Source: an uncultured Mycobacteriaceae bacterium
Lineage (GTDB): Bacteria > Actinomycetota > Actinomycetes > Mycobacteriales > Mycobacteriaceae
Assembly (NCBI GenBank): GCA_902826815.1
Contig: CADEGF010000028.1
Location: 20,930-84,929 of the forward strand
Direction: 5' to 3'
Length of the DNA: 64,000 nt
The notes under the pieces were generated by a model that was not told the origin of the DNA, did no database searches, and was given only the letters and a program-made list of their open reading frames with translations. Positions 35,889-44,242 of the stretch are shown here, in pieces. The first letter of the stretch is position 1; each line of letters starts with the position of its first letter. The position numbers were made by a program, and so were the translations under genes.

Positions 35889-36448
35889 CCGCGAAGACGC
35901 TGACCCAGCCCGCGCTCAAGGAATGGAGCGCGGCGGTGCATGCGATGCTCGCCGGCCGCCAGACGGTGTTGTTGCGCAAAGGCGGGATCCACGAGAAGCG
36001 CTTCACCCTCGACTCGCCGCACTTCCTGTTCTTCCCGACGGTCGCCCACAGCCATGCGCAGCGGGTCCGGCCCGAGCATCGTGATCTGCTCGACCCGGCC
36101 GCCGATGACAGCACCGCGGGCGAGATCGTGCTGCGGGCGGGCGCGAAGGTCGTCGCCGCGATCGAGGTCAATCGTTCAGAAGGGCTAAAAGACATTGCGC
36201 CGCTGCATATCTGGACCGCCGAATCGGTGCAGGCCGACCGGCTGGACTTCCGGCCGAAGCACCGGCTGACGGTGCTTGTCGTTCAGGTCAGCCCGCTGGC
36301 CGAACCGGAACGCCTACCTCGCCTGCCGGAGTACGCCGGCTGCACCAGCTGGGTACCGCTTCCGGTCAACCCGATGTGGTCGACGCCGGTGCACGACGAT
36401 GCGACGCTGCGCGACATCGCATTACGCGTGCGCGCGTCAGTTGCGTGA
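35885..36448 (+). CDS. DUF1802 protein
   Basis: 187 residues with the DUF1802 pattern: LKEWSAAVHAMLAGRQTVLLRKGGIHEKRF near the N-terminus, FLFFPTVAHSHAQRVRPEH, and later AGCTSWVPLP. Function is unknown. GTG 35885 overlaps the DUF2277 TGA. It converges with the CocE-like gene, overlapping it by 12 nt. Related proteins sit beside DNA-processing genes in some cyanobacteria, but no such link exists here. Confidence 0.75.
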   Translation: MTAKTLTQPALKEWSAAVHAMLAGRQTVLLRKGGIHEKRFTLDSPHFLFFPTVAHSHAQRVRPEHRDLLDPAADDSTAGEIVLRAGAKVVAAIEVNRSEGLKDIAPLHIWTAESVQADRLDFRPKHRLTVLVVQVSPLAEPERLPRLPEYAGCTSWVPLPVNPMWSTPVHDDATLRDIALRVRASVA

Positions 36449-38074
36449 CGGCAGCCGCCCCGCAGGCAGTCGCAGCCGCGACGCTCCCTCCCCGAGGTGC
36501 ACGGTATGCGTGGCGGGTCGCAGCTGCCGTGCGGTGAGCAGGGGCTCGTCGGTGCCGAGATTGCGCGCGAACCGGGGATGTGAGCCGCCTGCGACCAGCA
36601 CCCTGATGCGCGAGCCCGCGCGAAACCGGTGTGCGACCGGGTCCAGTTCCAAGGTCACCACGCCGGAATCAGGTGTGCCACGGCGATATCCGTCGCTGAC
36701 GTTGCGTGAACGTCCCTTGGCGTCGACCTCGCTGACCCGGACGAACAGGTCGTTGTGCGGGTTGTCGCACGAGTGGGAGAGTTCGAGGACGGGATTGCCG
36801 ACGACGTAGAGGTCCTTCGACAGTGTGTCGCCGGTGAACGTCAGCACATCGGTGCGGCCCGCGAGCTTGTCATCCTTGCGGTAGCCGCCATCGGGGGAGA
36901 GCAGCCGCCCACCGATGGTCGGCGTCGGGTCCATAGGGTCGTAGGTGAACGTCGACGCAGGCGCGGTGTCGGGTGGCACCGCATCACCGAGGCGTCCGCC
37001 CGGCTGCAGATGCCGCACCAGCTCGGGCATCGGCGGCGGCCACTCGTCGAGTTCGAGCCAACGGTCGTGGTTGACGCGGATGCGCACGCGGCTGCGTTCG
37101 TCGCCGCCGTTGCCGGCCAGGTGGGTGTCCAGCCAGGCCAGCGACTCGCGAAGCACGGTCGGCGCGCCCGTGGTCAGCATGTTCGCGTGGGTCCAGGTCC
37201 CGATGGTCATCGCAACAGGGACGTCGCGTTGGCGCAGCTGCGCGTACTGCTCGAGTGTCTGCTCGACGAATACGTCCTGCCAGCCGGTGAGCAGCAGCAC
37301 GGGGACCGTCGCGCGCTCCAACGCGGCCCGCAGTTGAGTGCCCGTCCAGAACGGGTCGTCGTGATCGGGGTGTTCGAGCCAGGACTCGTACCACGGCGCG
37401 GCCCCGCCGAGCAGTCGCCTGCCCGCCTCGCCCGCAGGCAGGGCCGCCGTCGCGCGCGCGACCAGCCGCCTGGCCCGAACCATCCGCACGACGTTGCGGA
37501 CCCGGCCCTTGTCCTCCTGGTGGGCCATCGAGTCGTTCCAGCCGAGGAAATCGTTGAGCCCGAACGACCCTGTGCCCCAGCGTGGCCCGCTGAGGTCATG
37601 CGGCCCGACGGTGATGATCGCGGCAGCCATCTCCGGCGGCGGGTCGGTCAGCAGCGCCCACTGCGTGAAGCCGAGATACGAAGCGCCCATGGTGGCGAAG
37701 GTTCCGGTGAACCACGGCTCGTCGCGAAGCCACGCCGCGGTGTCGGCGCCGTCGTCGATCTCGTGCACGAAGGGGCTGAAATCGCCGCCGGAACCGAACG
37801 TGCCGCGAACGCTCTGCACGACGACGTGGTAGCCGCGGGCCGCGTAGATGCTTCCGAACAGCACCGACACCGGATAGCCGCGACTGTAAGGCGTGCGAAC
37901 CAGAAGTGTCCCCGCCGGATTCAGGGTGAGCGGCCGGTAGTGGTCGGCGAGCAGCTCGACGCCGTCGCGCATCGGCACGCGCAGATCACGGGCAACGTCG
38001 TATTCACAGACGTGCGGCGGCAGGCCAAGCACGCGGCCAACCGTTCGACCGATGAGGTTCTTGGCATTAGTCAC
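36437..38074 (-). CDS. CocE/NonD-family hydrolase (X-Pro dipeptidyl-peptidase S15 domain)
   Basis: 545 residues. N-terminal S15 alpha/beta hydrolase: VPMRDGVELLADHYRP, GTLLVRTPYSRGYP, nucleophile elbow ATMGASYLGFTQWALL, and VLLLTGWQDVFVEQTL with the acid. A C-terminal jelly-roll (X-Pro_C) includes LYVVGNPVLELSHSCDNPHNDLFVRVSEV and GSRIRVLVAGGSHPRFARN. The group hydrolyses esters or peptides; the likely match is Rv2800. Intracellular (no signal peptide). GTG 38074 lies 7 nt after TAGCCT (38082-38087), so the message may be leaderless, with its promoter overlapping the tetR stop. Confidence 0.86.
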   Translation of the reverse strand: MTNAKNLIGRTVGRVLGLPPHVCEYDVARDLRVPMRDGVELLADHYRPLTLNPAGTLLVRTPYSRGYPVSVLFGSIYAARGYHVVVQSVRGTFGSGGDFSPFVHEIDDGADTAAWLRDEPWFTGTFATMGASYLGFTQWALLTDPPPEMAAAIITVGPHDLSGPRWGTGSFGLNDFLGWNDSMAHQEDKGRVRNVVRMVRARRLVARATAALPAGEAGRRLLGGAAPWYESWLEHPDHDDPFWTGTQLRAALERATVPVLLLTGWQDVFVEQTLEQYAQLRQRDVPVAMTIGTWTHANMLTTGAPTVLRESLAWLDTHLAGNGGDERSRVRIRVNHDRWLELDEWPPPMPELVRHLQPGGRLGDAVPPDTAPASTFTYDPMDPTPTIGGRLLSPDGGYRKDDKLAGRTDVLTFTGDTLSKDLYVVGNPVLELSHSCDNPHNDLFVRVSEVDAKGRSRNVSDGYRRGTPDSGVVTLELDPVAHRFRAGSRIRVLVAGGSHPRFARNLGTDEPLLTARQLRPATHTVHLGEGASRLRLPAGRLPSRN

Positions 38075-38084
38075 TGCATCCAGG

Positions 38085-38702
38085 CTACGCAGGAGGCGGG
38101 TCGCCCTTCTCGACCGCCTCGATGACCATGGCCATCAGCCAGTTGACGGCGTCGGAGGCAGTGGATCCGTCGACGCCCCACACCCCGACGAGTCGCTCAT
38201 AGCTGGGGAGGTTCCACAGCACGTCCAAAAGCCCTGCGGTGACCCGTTGTTCGTCCGCGGTCAAGTGCGGCGCGGATGCGGTGACCGCTCGCAACAGCGC
38301 CTCGCGTCTGCGGGCGTCGACGCCGACGAAGGTCGGGTCACGGGGTGTGTCGACGGACTCGTGGACCGCGAACCGCTGCAGCGACGCGAAGACGCGGGCG
38401 GTCACCTCGCCGAGATTGCCGAGGTCCACGTCTTCGTACGAGATACCTGCTTCGGACTCCAGGCGCTGCATGACGGCGTCGTGAAGATGGCGTTCGGTGG
38501 GGAAGTGGCGATACACCGTGCGCTCACCGACGCCCGCACGCTCGGCGACGGATCGAAACGTCAGGTCTCGCCAGTTCCAGCTGTCGAATGCGTGCACGAG
38601 GTCGCTGCCCGCGGCGACGATGCGCTCGCGGGTCTGCGCGGCCTTCTCGGCCCGCGCACGGTTGTCGTACCGGCGCCGACTCTCTATTGACGATCCACTC
38701 AC
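38085..38702 (-). CDS. TetR-family transcriptional regulator
   Basis: 205 residues with an N-terminal TetR helix-turn-helix: AQTRERIVAAGSDLV, LTFRSVAERAGVGERTVYRHFPTERHL, then a helical ligand domain (LLRAVTASAPHLTADEQ). It starts at GTG 38702, 5 nt from a perfect operator-like palindrome that also covers its own -10 (TACACT). Divergent to the sulfotransferase, so it probably represses that gene and itself. CocE-like gene follows on the same strand after 10 nt. Confidence 0.85.
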   Translation of the reverse strand: MSGSSIESRRRYDNRARAEKAAQTRERIVAAGSDLVHAFDSWNWRDLTFRSVAERAGVGERTVYRHFPTERHLHDAVMQRLESEAGISYEDVDLGNLGEVTARVFASLQRFAVHESVDTPRDPTFVGVDARRREALLRAVTASAPHLTADEQRVTAGLLDVLWNLPSYERLVGVWGVDGSTASDAVNWLMAMVIEAVEKGDPPPA

Positions 38703-38706
38703 AATG

Positions 38707-38724
38707 GTGACAGTGTACTGTCAC
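38707..38724. promoter_or_regulatory. TetR operator between tetR and sulfotransferase genes
   Basis: GTGACAG TGTA CTGTCAC: perfect 7-bp arms around a 4-bp centre. It overlaps the presumed tetR -10 (TACACT on the minus strand, 38712-38717) and lies 22 nt before the sulfotransferase GTG. Position and symmetry are those of a TetR-family autoregulatory operator. Confidence 0.7.
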
Positions 38725-38746
38725 GAATTTCGGTTGGAGGTGCACT

Positions 38747-39889
38747 GTGGCATCACCGGGCGAGTTGATGGCCGCTGCCGTCGAGCGAACGGGGCTCGAG
38801 GACTTCGGCGACGACTCCTACCGCGAGGGTTTGGAGATCCTCGTCACGGCGCTGCGCGACGAGGCCAGGCTCAACGAGCGGGGCGAGGGTTTCATCTATG
38901 CGCGCATCGGCATGCACCTTCGGCAGCGGCTGCAGGTAGAGGACTGGTACCGCCGCCACCCCGAGATCGACGACGTGCCGATCGACGCGCCGCTGTTCGG
39001 GCTCGGCCTGCCCCGAACCGGATCGACCGCGCTGTCCTTTCTGCTCGCCCAGGATCCACACGTGCGGTACCTGCGCAGCTGGGAGTCGAGTGAACCGTGC
39101 CCGCCGCCGTCCACGGTCGTCGGCGACGACCCGCGAATACCGCCGGAGCAGCGGACAGTTCTGGTGGGCAGCAGGAACCACGTACCTGCCGACATCCACG
39201 GCCCGATGGAGTGCCTCGACCTGATGGCGCTAGAATTCAAGTCCCAGATCTTCCAGGCCTTCGCCCAGATCCCGACGTACTCCGAATGGCTTGTCGACAA
39301 AGCCGATTACACCTCGACCTATCGTTACGAGCGGCGCGTCCTCAAGCTTCTGCAGTGGGGCGAGCCGAACCGCCCGTGGCGGCTGAAGTCGCCCGCGCAT
39401 GTGTTGGCGCTGGACCATCTGGACCGCGTGTTCCCCGACGCCCGATTTGTGATGACGCACCGTGACCCGACCGATGTGCTGCTGTCGGTCGCCGACGTAT
39501 ATGCCGACATCGCAGGCGGTTTCACCGACCACCTCGACCGGCGGTACCTCGGCGAGCTCAACGTCGGCCACTGGTCGGTCGGCGTCGACAGGGCGGTGAA
39601 GTTCCGTGACGGCGGCGCCGACCACCGCTTCTTCGACATCGACTTCCGCGCCATGCCGGCCGACCCGATCGGCGAGGTACGCCGACTGTACGCATGGCTC
39701 GGCGAATCGGTCAGCGACGAATTCGAGGCGAGGATGCGTACCTGGTGGGCGCAGAACGCGGAGAGTCGCGAACCGTACACGCACGCCGCTCCGGAGGCGT
39801 TCGGACTCGAGCTGGACGCGGTGCGGCCGCTGTTCGCCACCTACGTCGAGCATTCGCACCGCTGGCTCGCCAAGAACCCAAAGTCTTGA
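38747..39889 (+). CDS. PAPS-dependent sulfotransferase family protein
   Basis: 380 residues with the 5'-phosphosulfate loop GLGLPRTGSTALSFLLAQ (about residue 85), KSPAHVLALDHLDRVFPDARFVMTHRDP (3'-phosphate/PAPS region) and LRRLYAWLGES-like features (EVRRLYAWLGESVS). It is the Sulfotransfer_3 type common in actinobacteria, often working on sterols, lipids or phenols. GTG 38747 has GGAGG 8 nt upstream. The TetR operator precedes it, and a DUF-type gene follows within 20 nt, so they form an operon. Substrate unknown. Confidence 0.85.
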   Translation: MASPGELMAAAVERTGLEDFGDDSYREGLEILVTALRDEARLNERGEGFIYARIGMHLRQRLQVEDWYRRHPEIDDVPIDAPLFGLGLPRTGSTALSFLLAQDPHVRYLRSWESSEPCPPPSTVVGDDPRIPPEQRTVLVGSRNHVPADIHGPMECLDLMALEFKSQIFQAFAQIPTYSEWLVDKADYTSTYRYERRVLKLLQWGEPNRPWRLKSPAHVLALDHLDRVFPDARFVMTHRDPTDVLLSVADVYADIAGGFTDHLDRRYLGELNVGHWSVGVDRAVKFRDGGADHRFFDIDFRAMPADPIGEVRRLYAWLGESVSDEFEARMRTWWAQNAESREPYTHAAPEAFGLELDAVRPLFATYVEHSHRWLAKNPKS

Positions 39890-39908
39890 AGGAGAAGTGA
39901 ACGCACCC

Positions 39909-40976
39909 ATGGCAATCGACTTGACCGGCGGTATCGACCCCGCGCGCGAATTCATGTTCGCCGAGCGCCCCACAGATCCCGAGATGCGGGATTCGGTGAG
40001 CTTCTGGGTCTTTGACGACGGCGGCCGCGTTGGGCTGCCCCGCGTGGGCGTCGAGGCGGTCGCGTCGAACTGGGACGAACACAGCATCCAGGTCAACGTC
40101 GCATTCCCCGACGGTCGCGTATACCGACTGCGCGACGAGGGTAAGAGCTGGCCCGTCGACGGTCCAGGTGGAAACCCGGCGGTGCTCGGCGGTGGCCCGC
40201 TGGCGTTCACGTGCGTGAAGCCCTTCGGGGTCTGGACGATGACGTTCGACGGGAAGGCCGTGCAGACGACGTCAGCCGATCTCGCCGCGGGTCGCAAGGA
40301 CGGGCCGCTTGTCGATCTGCATTTCGACGTGGAGGCCACGATCGCGGTGCCGCCGTGGGTGCAGGGTGCACTGCAGGCCGACGCCGCCTCGGCGCTGGAA
40401 ACCTCCGTCGAGGGCGACCTGATGGGCGGCGACCGCTACGAACAACTTTTCCGGGCGACGGGCACCGTGCGCGTGGCAGGCGAGGAGCATGTCTTCACCG
40501 GGAGCGGGTTGCGGATCAGGCGGCAAGGTGTGCGCAGGCTGGAGGGATTCTGGGGGCACTGCTGGCAGTCCGCACTCTTCCCGAGCGGCCGGGCTTTCGG
40601 CTACATCGCCTATCCGCCGCGGCCCGACGGCCAACCGACCTTCAACGAGGGATACCTCTTCGATCCGGATACGGGAGACGACCTGATCCCCGCGCGCGTT
40701 GTCGAGGCGCCGTGGCTGCGCCGCCTCGAGCCGAGAGGTGAGGACGTGTCGGTCGTGCTGGAGACCTCAGCCGGGATCGAGCGGATCGAAGGGGAGACGG
40801 TGTTGTCGACCCATGACATCACCGATCCCAGCGAGGTGCCCGCGGAGCTGCTCGTCAAGATGGCCAACTGGACGTTCCCGGCGCTTCAGCAGGCAGGCGT
40901 GCGCTACCGGTGGGAGGGCGAACAGACCTACGGCATGCTCGAGCGCTCGAGTCCGATGGACAAGATCACTCGTTAG
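39909..40976 (+). CDS. conserved protein downstream of sulfotransferase (DUF7064-like)
   Basis: 355 residues without signal peptide or membrane segments. Seen: ERPTDPEMRDSVSFWVFDD, FTCVKPFGVWTMTFDG, RYEQLFRATGTVRVAGEEHVF, RRLEGFWGHCWQSALFPSG, and EGYLFDPDTGDDL. The W/G-rich beta pattern resembles lipocalin- or cyclase-like DUF7064 proteins found with fatty-acid, terpenoid or steroid genes. The ATG at 39909 is 14 nt from AAGGAG; GTG 39897, 2 nt from it, is an alternative. Cotranscribed with the sulfotransferase; probably binds or modifies the same hydrophobic substrate, by inference. Its end overlaps the convergent gene by 11 nt. Confidence 0.7.
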   Translation: MAIDLTGGIDPAREFMFAERPTDPEMRDSVSFWVFDDGGRVGLPRVGVEAVASNWDEHSIQVNVAFPDGRVYRLRDEGKSWPVDGPGGNPAVLGGGPLAFTCVKPFGVWTMTFDGKAVQTTSADLAAGRKDGPLVDLHFDVEATIAVPPWVQGALQADAASALETSVEGDLMGGDRYEQLFRATGTVRVAGEEHVFTGSGLRIRRQGVRRLEGFWGHCWQSALFPSGRAFGYIAYPPRPDGQPTFNEGYLFDPDTGDDLIPARVVEAPWLRRLEPRGEDVSVVLETSAGIERIEGETVLSTHDITDPSEVPAELLVKMANWTFPALQQAGVRYRWEGEQTYGMLERSSPMDKITR

Positions 40977-41568
40977 AGGCCTTGTCGAACTTGTAGTAAG
41001 GCGCGAGCTCGTGGGCGCGCTGCAGGTTGGTCTGCATGCAGTCGACGTCGTCGGGGGTGTAGGTGGGCGCGTAGAAGAGCGACTGCTGAATCAGCCCGTA
41101 GTCGGTCTTGAACGCGATCGCGCAGGTAATCCACCACCGGTTGTTCCAATCGGTCGGCTTCATCAACCAGAACTGAGCCGCGCGGTGGCCGTCGATGTCG
41201 AGTTCGATGGCGTCGCCAGGCAGGCTCTCCTCGTAGGTGCGCCAGACGAAGGCCTCGACCGCCATCTGATAGTTCCCGGCGTCGTAATGGCAGCGCAGGC
41301 TGTCCTCGGGCTCGGGCGGTGTGAACGCAAGGCCGATGCGCTGGATGACGTCGAAGGGGATGTCGCGGCACGGGTCGAACGGGTCGGCGTCGGTGAGGTC
41401 GATGACCGGCCACTTGATGGTCGTGGTCGCAATCGGCAGCGGCGCCGATGTCGAGCGCAGTTGCACCGGATCGGGCGTTGGCACCGTCAGCGGTCCGCTC
41501 TGCATGACCAGAATCACCGCCGTCACCAGCGCGCCGAACGCCGCGAACAATCGGATCCTGGTGGCCAT
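40966..41568 (-). CDS. DUF3558-like anchored or secreted protein
   Basis: 200 residues. N-terminal hydrophobic segment (IRLFAAFGALVTAVILVMQ) with no lipobox Cys, so a signal anchor. The outside part has the DUF3558 pattern DADPFDPCRDIPFDVIQRIG, then SLRCHYDAGNYQMAVEAFVW, WWITCAIAF and DDVDCMQTN, giving four conserved Cys. Related mycobacterial proteins (LppV-like) are lipoproteins; here the anchor differs. The ATG at 41568 has GAGGGGA upstream. It sits in the Rv2796c position next to the phosphoesterase. The intergenic DNA to the next gene holds a KstR-like palindrome. Confidence 0.7.
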   Translation of the reverse strand: MATRIRLFAAFGALVTAVILVMQSGPLTVPTPDPVQLRSTSAPLPIATTTIKWPVIDLTDADPFDPCRDIPFDVIQRIGLAFTPPEPEDSLRCHYDAGNYQMAVEAFVWRTYEESLPGDAIELDIDGHRAAQFWLMKPTDWNNRWWITCAIAFKTDYGLIQQSLFYAPTYTPDDVDCMQTNLQRAHELAPYYKFDKASNE

Positions 41569-41640
41569 GAAATCCCCTCGCTGATCGCCGACCCCTGCGG
41601 GGACTATACAAGTCGACCCGAACGCACCGGAGCGGATAAC

Positions 41641-41654
41641 GAGAACACGTTCTA
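41641..41654. promoter_or_regulatory. KstR-like palindrome
   Basis: GAGAACACGTTCTA fits the KstR consensus TNNAACNNGTTNNA at all fixed positions except the first T. It lies between the DUF3558-like gene (start 41568, minus) and the phosphoesterase (start 41701, plus; possible -10 TAGGCT at 41687). KstR controls sterol catabolism in mycobacteria; whether it acts here is untested. Confidence 0.4.
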
Positions 41655-41700
41655 GTTGTGGGTCGGGCCACGCCGCCACGCGCAAGTAGGCTGGTCGGCT

Positions 41701-42645
41701 GTGGCGACACTTTGGGCGATCAGCGACCTGCATACGGGTCACACCGGAAACAAGCCGGTCACCGAGTCGATCCACCCCTCGTCGCCTGACGACTGGCTGA
41801 TCGTCGCCGGCGACGTCGCGGAGCGCACCGATGAGATCCGATGGGCGCTTGATCTGCTGCGCAAGCGGTTCGCCAAGGTCATCTGGGTGCCTGGCAACCA
41901 CGAGCTGTGGACCACGACCAAGGACCCGATGCAGGTGTTCGGCCGTGCGCGCTACGACTACCTCGTCAACATGTGCGACGAACTCGGGGTGGTCAGCCCC
42001 GAGCATCCCTTTCCGGTGTGGACCGATGCCGGAGGCCCGGCCACGATCGTGCCGATGTTCCTGCTCTATGACTACACGTTCTTGCCAGAGGGCGCGGCGA
42101 CGAAGGCCGAGGGCCTGGCCATCGCCAGGGAGAACAACGTGGTGGCCACCGACGAGTTCGTGCTCTCCAATGAGCCGTACGCAACGAAGGATGCGTGGTG
42201 CCGCGAGCGGGTGGAGGTCACCCGCAAGCGGCTGGAGGACCTGGACTGGGTGACGCCGACGGTTCTGGTGAACCACTTCCCGTTGGTGCGCGAACCCTGC
42301 GATGCGCTGTTCTATCCAGAGTTCTCGCTCTGGTGCGGAACCACCGCCACCGCCGACTGGCACACCCGGTACAACGCGATCTGCTCGGTGTACGGACACC
42401 TGCACATTCCGCGAACCACGTGGTACGACGGCGTGCGCTTCGAAGAGGTATCCGTCGGCTATCCGCGTGAGTGGCGGCGCCGCAAGCCGTACCGCTGGCT
42501 GCGCCAGGTGCTGCCCGACCCGGAGTACCCGTCCGGATATCTCAACGAGTTCGGCGGCCATTTCGAGATCACGCAGGAGATGCGGACCAGCGCGCAAAAG
42601 ATCCAGGAGCGCATCGCCAACCGGCAGGCGACGCGGGCGAGATGA
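41701..42645 (+). CDS. metallophosphoesterase (Rv2795c-like)
   Basis: 314 residues of the calcineurin-like phosphoesterase fold: TLWAISDLHTGH (DxH motif), IVAGDVAERTDE (GDxx), VIWVPGNHELW (GNHE) and VNHFPL/YGHLHIPRT (H-x-H-x). Two metal ions are expected. Found next to pptT in mycobacteria. Its stop overlaps the pptT ATG (ATGA at 42642), so the two are translationally coupled. In M. tuberculosis Rv2795c is reported to hydrolyse phosphopantetheine from carrier proteins (PptH), which would counter PptT; that is recalled knowledge. GTG 41701, with TAGGCT 8 nt upstream, is leaderless. Confidence 0.85.
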   Translation: MATLWAISDLHTGHTGNKPVTESIHPSSPDDWLIVAGDVAERTDEIRWALDLLRKRFAKVIWVPGNHELWTTTKDPMQVFGRARYDYLVNMCDELGVVSPEHPFPVWTDAGGPATIVPMFLLYDYTFLPEGAATKAEGLAIARENNVVATDEFVLSNEPYATKDAWCRERVEVTRKRLEDLDWVTPTVLVNHFPLVREPCDALFYPEFSLWCGTTATADWHTRYNAICSVYGHLHIPRTTWYDGVRFEEVSVGYPREWRRRKPYRWLRQVLPDPEYPSGYLNEFGGHFEITQEMRTSAQKIQERIANRQATRAR

Positions 42646-43301
42646 CGCTGCTGTCTCGCGTGCTGCCGGAGACGGTCTCTGCCGCCGAGTTGTACACCGA
42701 CCCACCGGATCTGGCGCCGCTTCCCGAGGAGGAGCCGCTGATCGCGAAGTCGGTGGCCAAACGCCGCAACGAGTTCATCACGGTGCGGTACTGCGCGCGG
42801 CTGGCGCTCGAAGACCTCGGCGTGCCGCCGGTGCCGATCCTCAAGGGCGAAAAGGGCGAGCCGTGTTGGCCCGACGGCGTGGTGGGCAGCCTGACCCATA
42901 CCGAGGGCTTTCGCGGCGCCGCGGTCGGCAGGCACGACGCGGTGCGGTCGGTCGGCATCGACGCCGAACCCCACGGCGTGCTTCCGGACGGGGTGCTCGA
43001 CGCCATCAGCCTGCCCGCCGAGCGCGCCGAGATCAGCGCCCTTCCCGCGGGTCTGCATTGGGATCGAATCCTGTTCTGCGCCAAGGAGGCAACGTACAAG
43101 GCGTGGTTTCCGGTCACCCGTCGCTGGCTGGGATTCGAGGACGCCCACATCGTCTTCGACGTCGATGAGGGCGCGACGACAGGCGGCTTCGAATCCCGCA
43201 TCCTGATCGATCCGGCCGCATTGTCAGGACCGCCGTTGACCACGCTGCGCGGCCGCTGGTCGGTACGTGACGGACTGGCGCTGACGGCGATCGTGTTGTG
43301 A
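42642..43301 (+). CDS. pptT: 4'-phosphopantetheinyl transferase PptT
   Basis: 219 residues of the Sfp/EntD type: [17 protein letters not shown] (substrate region), [15 protein letters not shown], metal-binding VGIDAEPHG and [14 protein letters not shown] (KEAxYK). It moves the phosphopantetheine arm from CoA to acyl carrier proteins of mycolate and siderophore enzymes. The ATG overlaps the phosphoesterase stop; the truB GTG overlaps its own stop (GTGA at 43298). These three genes are thus one tightly coupled unit. Confidence 0.93.
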   Translation: MTLLSRVLPETVSAAELYTDPPDLAPLPEEEPLIAKSVAKRRNEFITVRYCARLALEDLGVPPVPILKGEKGEPCWPDGVVGSLTHTEGFRGAAVGRHDAVRSVGIDAEPHGVLPDGVLDAISLPAERAEISALPAGLHWDRILFCAKEATYKAWFPVTRRWLGFEDAHIVFDVDEGATTGGFESRILIDPAALSGPPLTTLRGRWSVRDGLALTAIVL

Positions 43302-44179
43302 CCGAACCAGGCCTGGTGGTGGTCGACAAGTCGGCGGGGATGACGAGTCACGACGTGGTGTCCCGATGTCGGCGCATCTTCGCCACCCGCAAGGTCGGGC
43401 ACGCCGGGACGTTGGACCCGATGGCCACCGGTGTGCTTGTGGTCGGGATCGAGCGGGCGACCAAGATCCTTGGCCTGCTGACCGCCACCGACAAGTCATA
43501 CGCGGCGACGATTCGGCTGGGTCAGACGACCGACACCGAGGACGCTGACGGCGAAGTGCTGCAGACGGTTTCGGCGTCAGAGGTCACCGATGCGGGCATC
43601 GAGGCCGCAGTGGCCGCGCTGCGCGGCGACATCATGCAGGTTCCGTCGGCGGTCAGCGCCATCAAGGTGGGTGGCAAGCGGGCCTACAAGCTCGCTCGCG
43701 AAGGCAAGGTCGTCGAGTTGGCCGCCAGGCCCGTACGAATCGAGCGCCTCGAGGTGCGCGAGGTCCGGCGGTCAGCCGACCGTGTCGATGTCGACGTCGA
43801 GGTAGACTGCTCCAGCGGAACCTACATTCGGGCGTTGGCCCGTGACATCGGCGAAACCCTGGGCGTCGGTGGACATCTCACCGCGCTGCGGCGTAGCCGC
43901 GTCGGCAGATACGGTCTCGACGAGGCGCGCACGATCGAGGCGCTGGCCCACAAGCCACAGCTGTCCTACAGCCTCGACGAGGCCTGTCTGCTCGGGTTCC
44001 CACGTCGGGATCTGACCGCCGATGAGGCGGAGTACGCCCGTCACGGGCGGGCGTTGGATCCGGCGGGGATCGACGGCGTGTACGCCGCGACTGCGCCTGA
44101 TGGCCAGGTGATATCGCTGCTGCGTGACGAGGGCGACCGGGCGAAATCTGTGGTGGTGATTCGTCCGGCGACGCTTTGA
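43298..44179 (+). CDS. truB: tRNA pseudouridine-55 synthase
   Basis: 293 residues: [20 protein letters not shown] at the start, catalytic [17 protein letters not shown] (Asp about residue 41), [36 protein letters not shown], and a C-terminal actinobacterial TruB_C2 domain. It makes Psi55 in the T loop of tRNAs. GTG overlaps the pptT stop. A 58-bp inverted repeat begins 6 nt after its stop. Confidence 0.94.
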   Translation: MTEPGLVVVDKSAGMTSHDVVSRCRRIFATRKVGHAGTLDPMATGVLVVGIERATKILGLLTATDKSYAATIRLGQTTDTEDADGEVLQTVSASEVTDAGIEAAVAALRGDIMQVPSAVSAIKVGGKRAYKLAREGKVVELAARPVRIERLEVREVRRSADRVDVDVEVDCSSGTYIRALARDIGETLGVGGHLTALRRSRVGRYGLDEARTIEALAHKPQLSYSLDEACLLGFPRRDLTADEAEYARHGRALDPAGIDGVYAATAPDGQVISLLRDEGDRAKSVVVIRPATL

Positions 44180-44184
44180 CTGCG

Positions 44185-44242
44185 CGAGCAGACGCAAAAT
44201 CACGATATTCGACGGCGTGTCGCGCGATTTTGCGTCTGCTCG
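44185..44242 (+). repeat. intergenic inverted repeat, copy 2 (between truB and P450 genes)
   Basis: 17-bp arms CGAGCAGACGCAAAATC and its complement (44185-44201, 44226-44242) with a centre holding CGGCGTGTCG, shared with copy 1. It lies between the convergent truB and P450 genes; the P450 stop codon (44200-44202) and the last codons before it lie within the element. It could act as a bidirectional terminator. Confidence 0.8.

Noticed and set aside
36755-38125. 456-codon plus-strand frame opposite the CocE-like gene
   Set aside because: Antisense composition, no motifs; the minus-strand hydrolase is complete.
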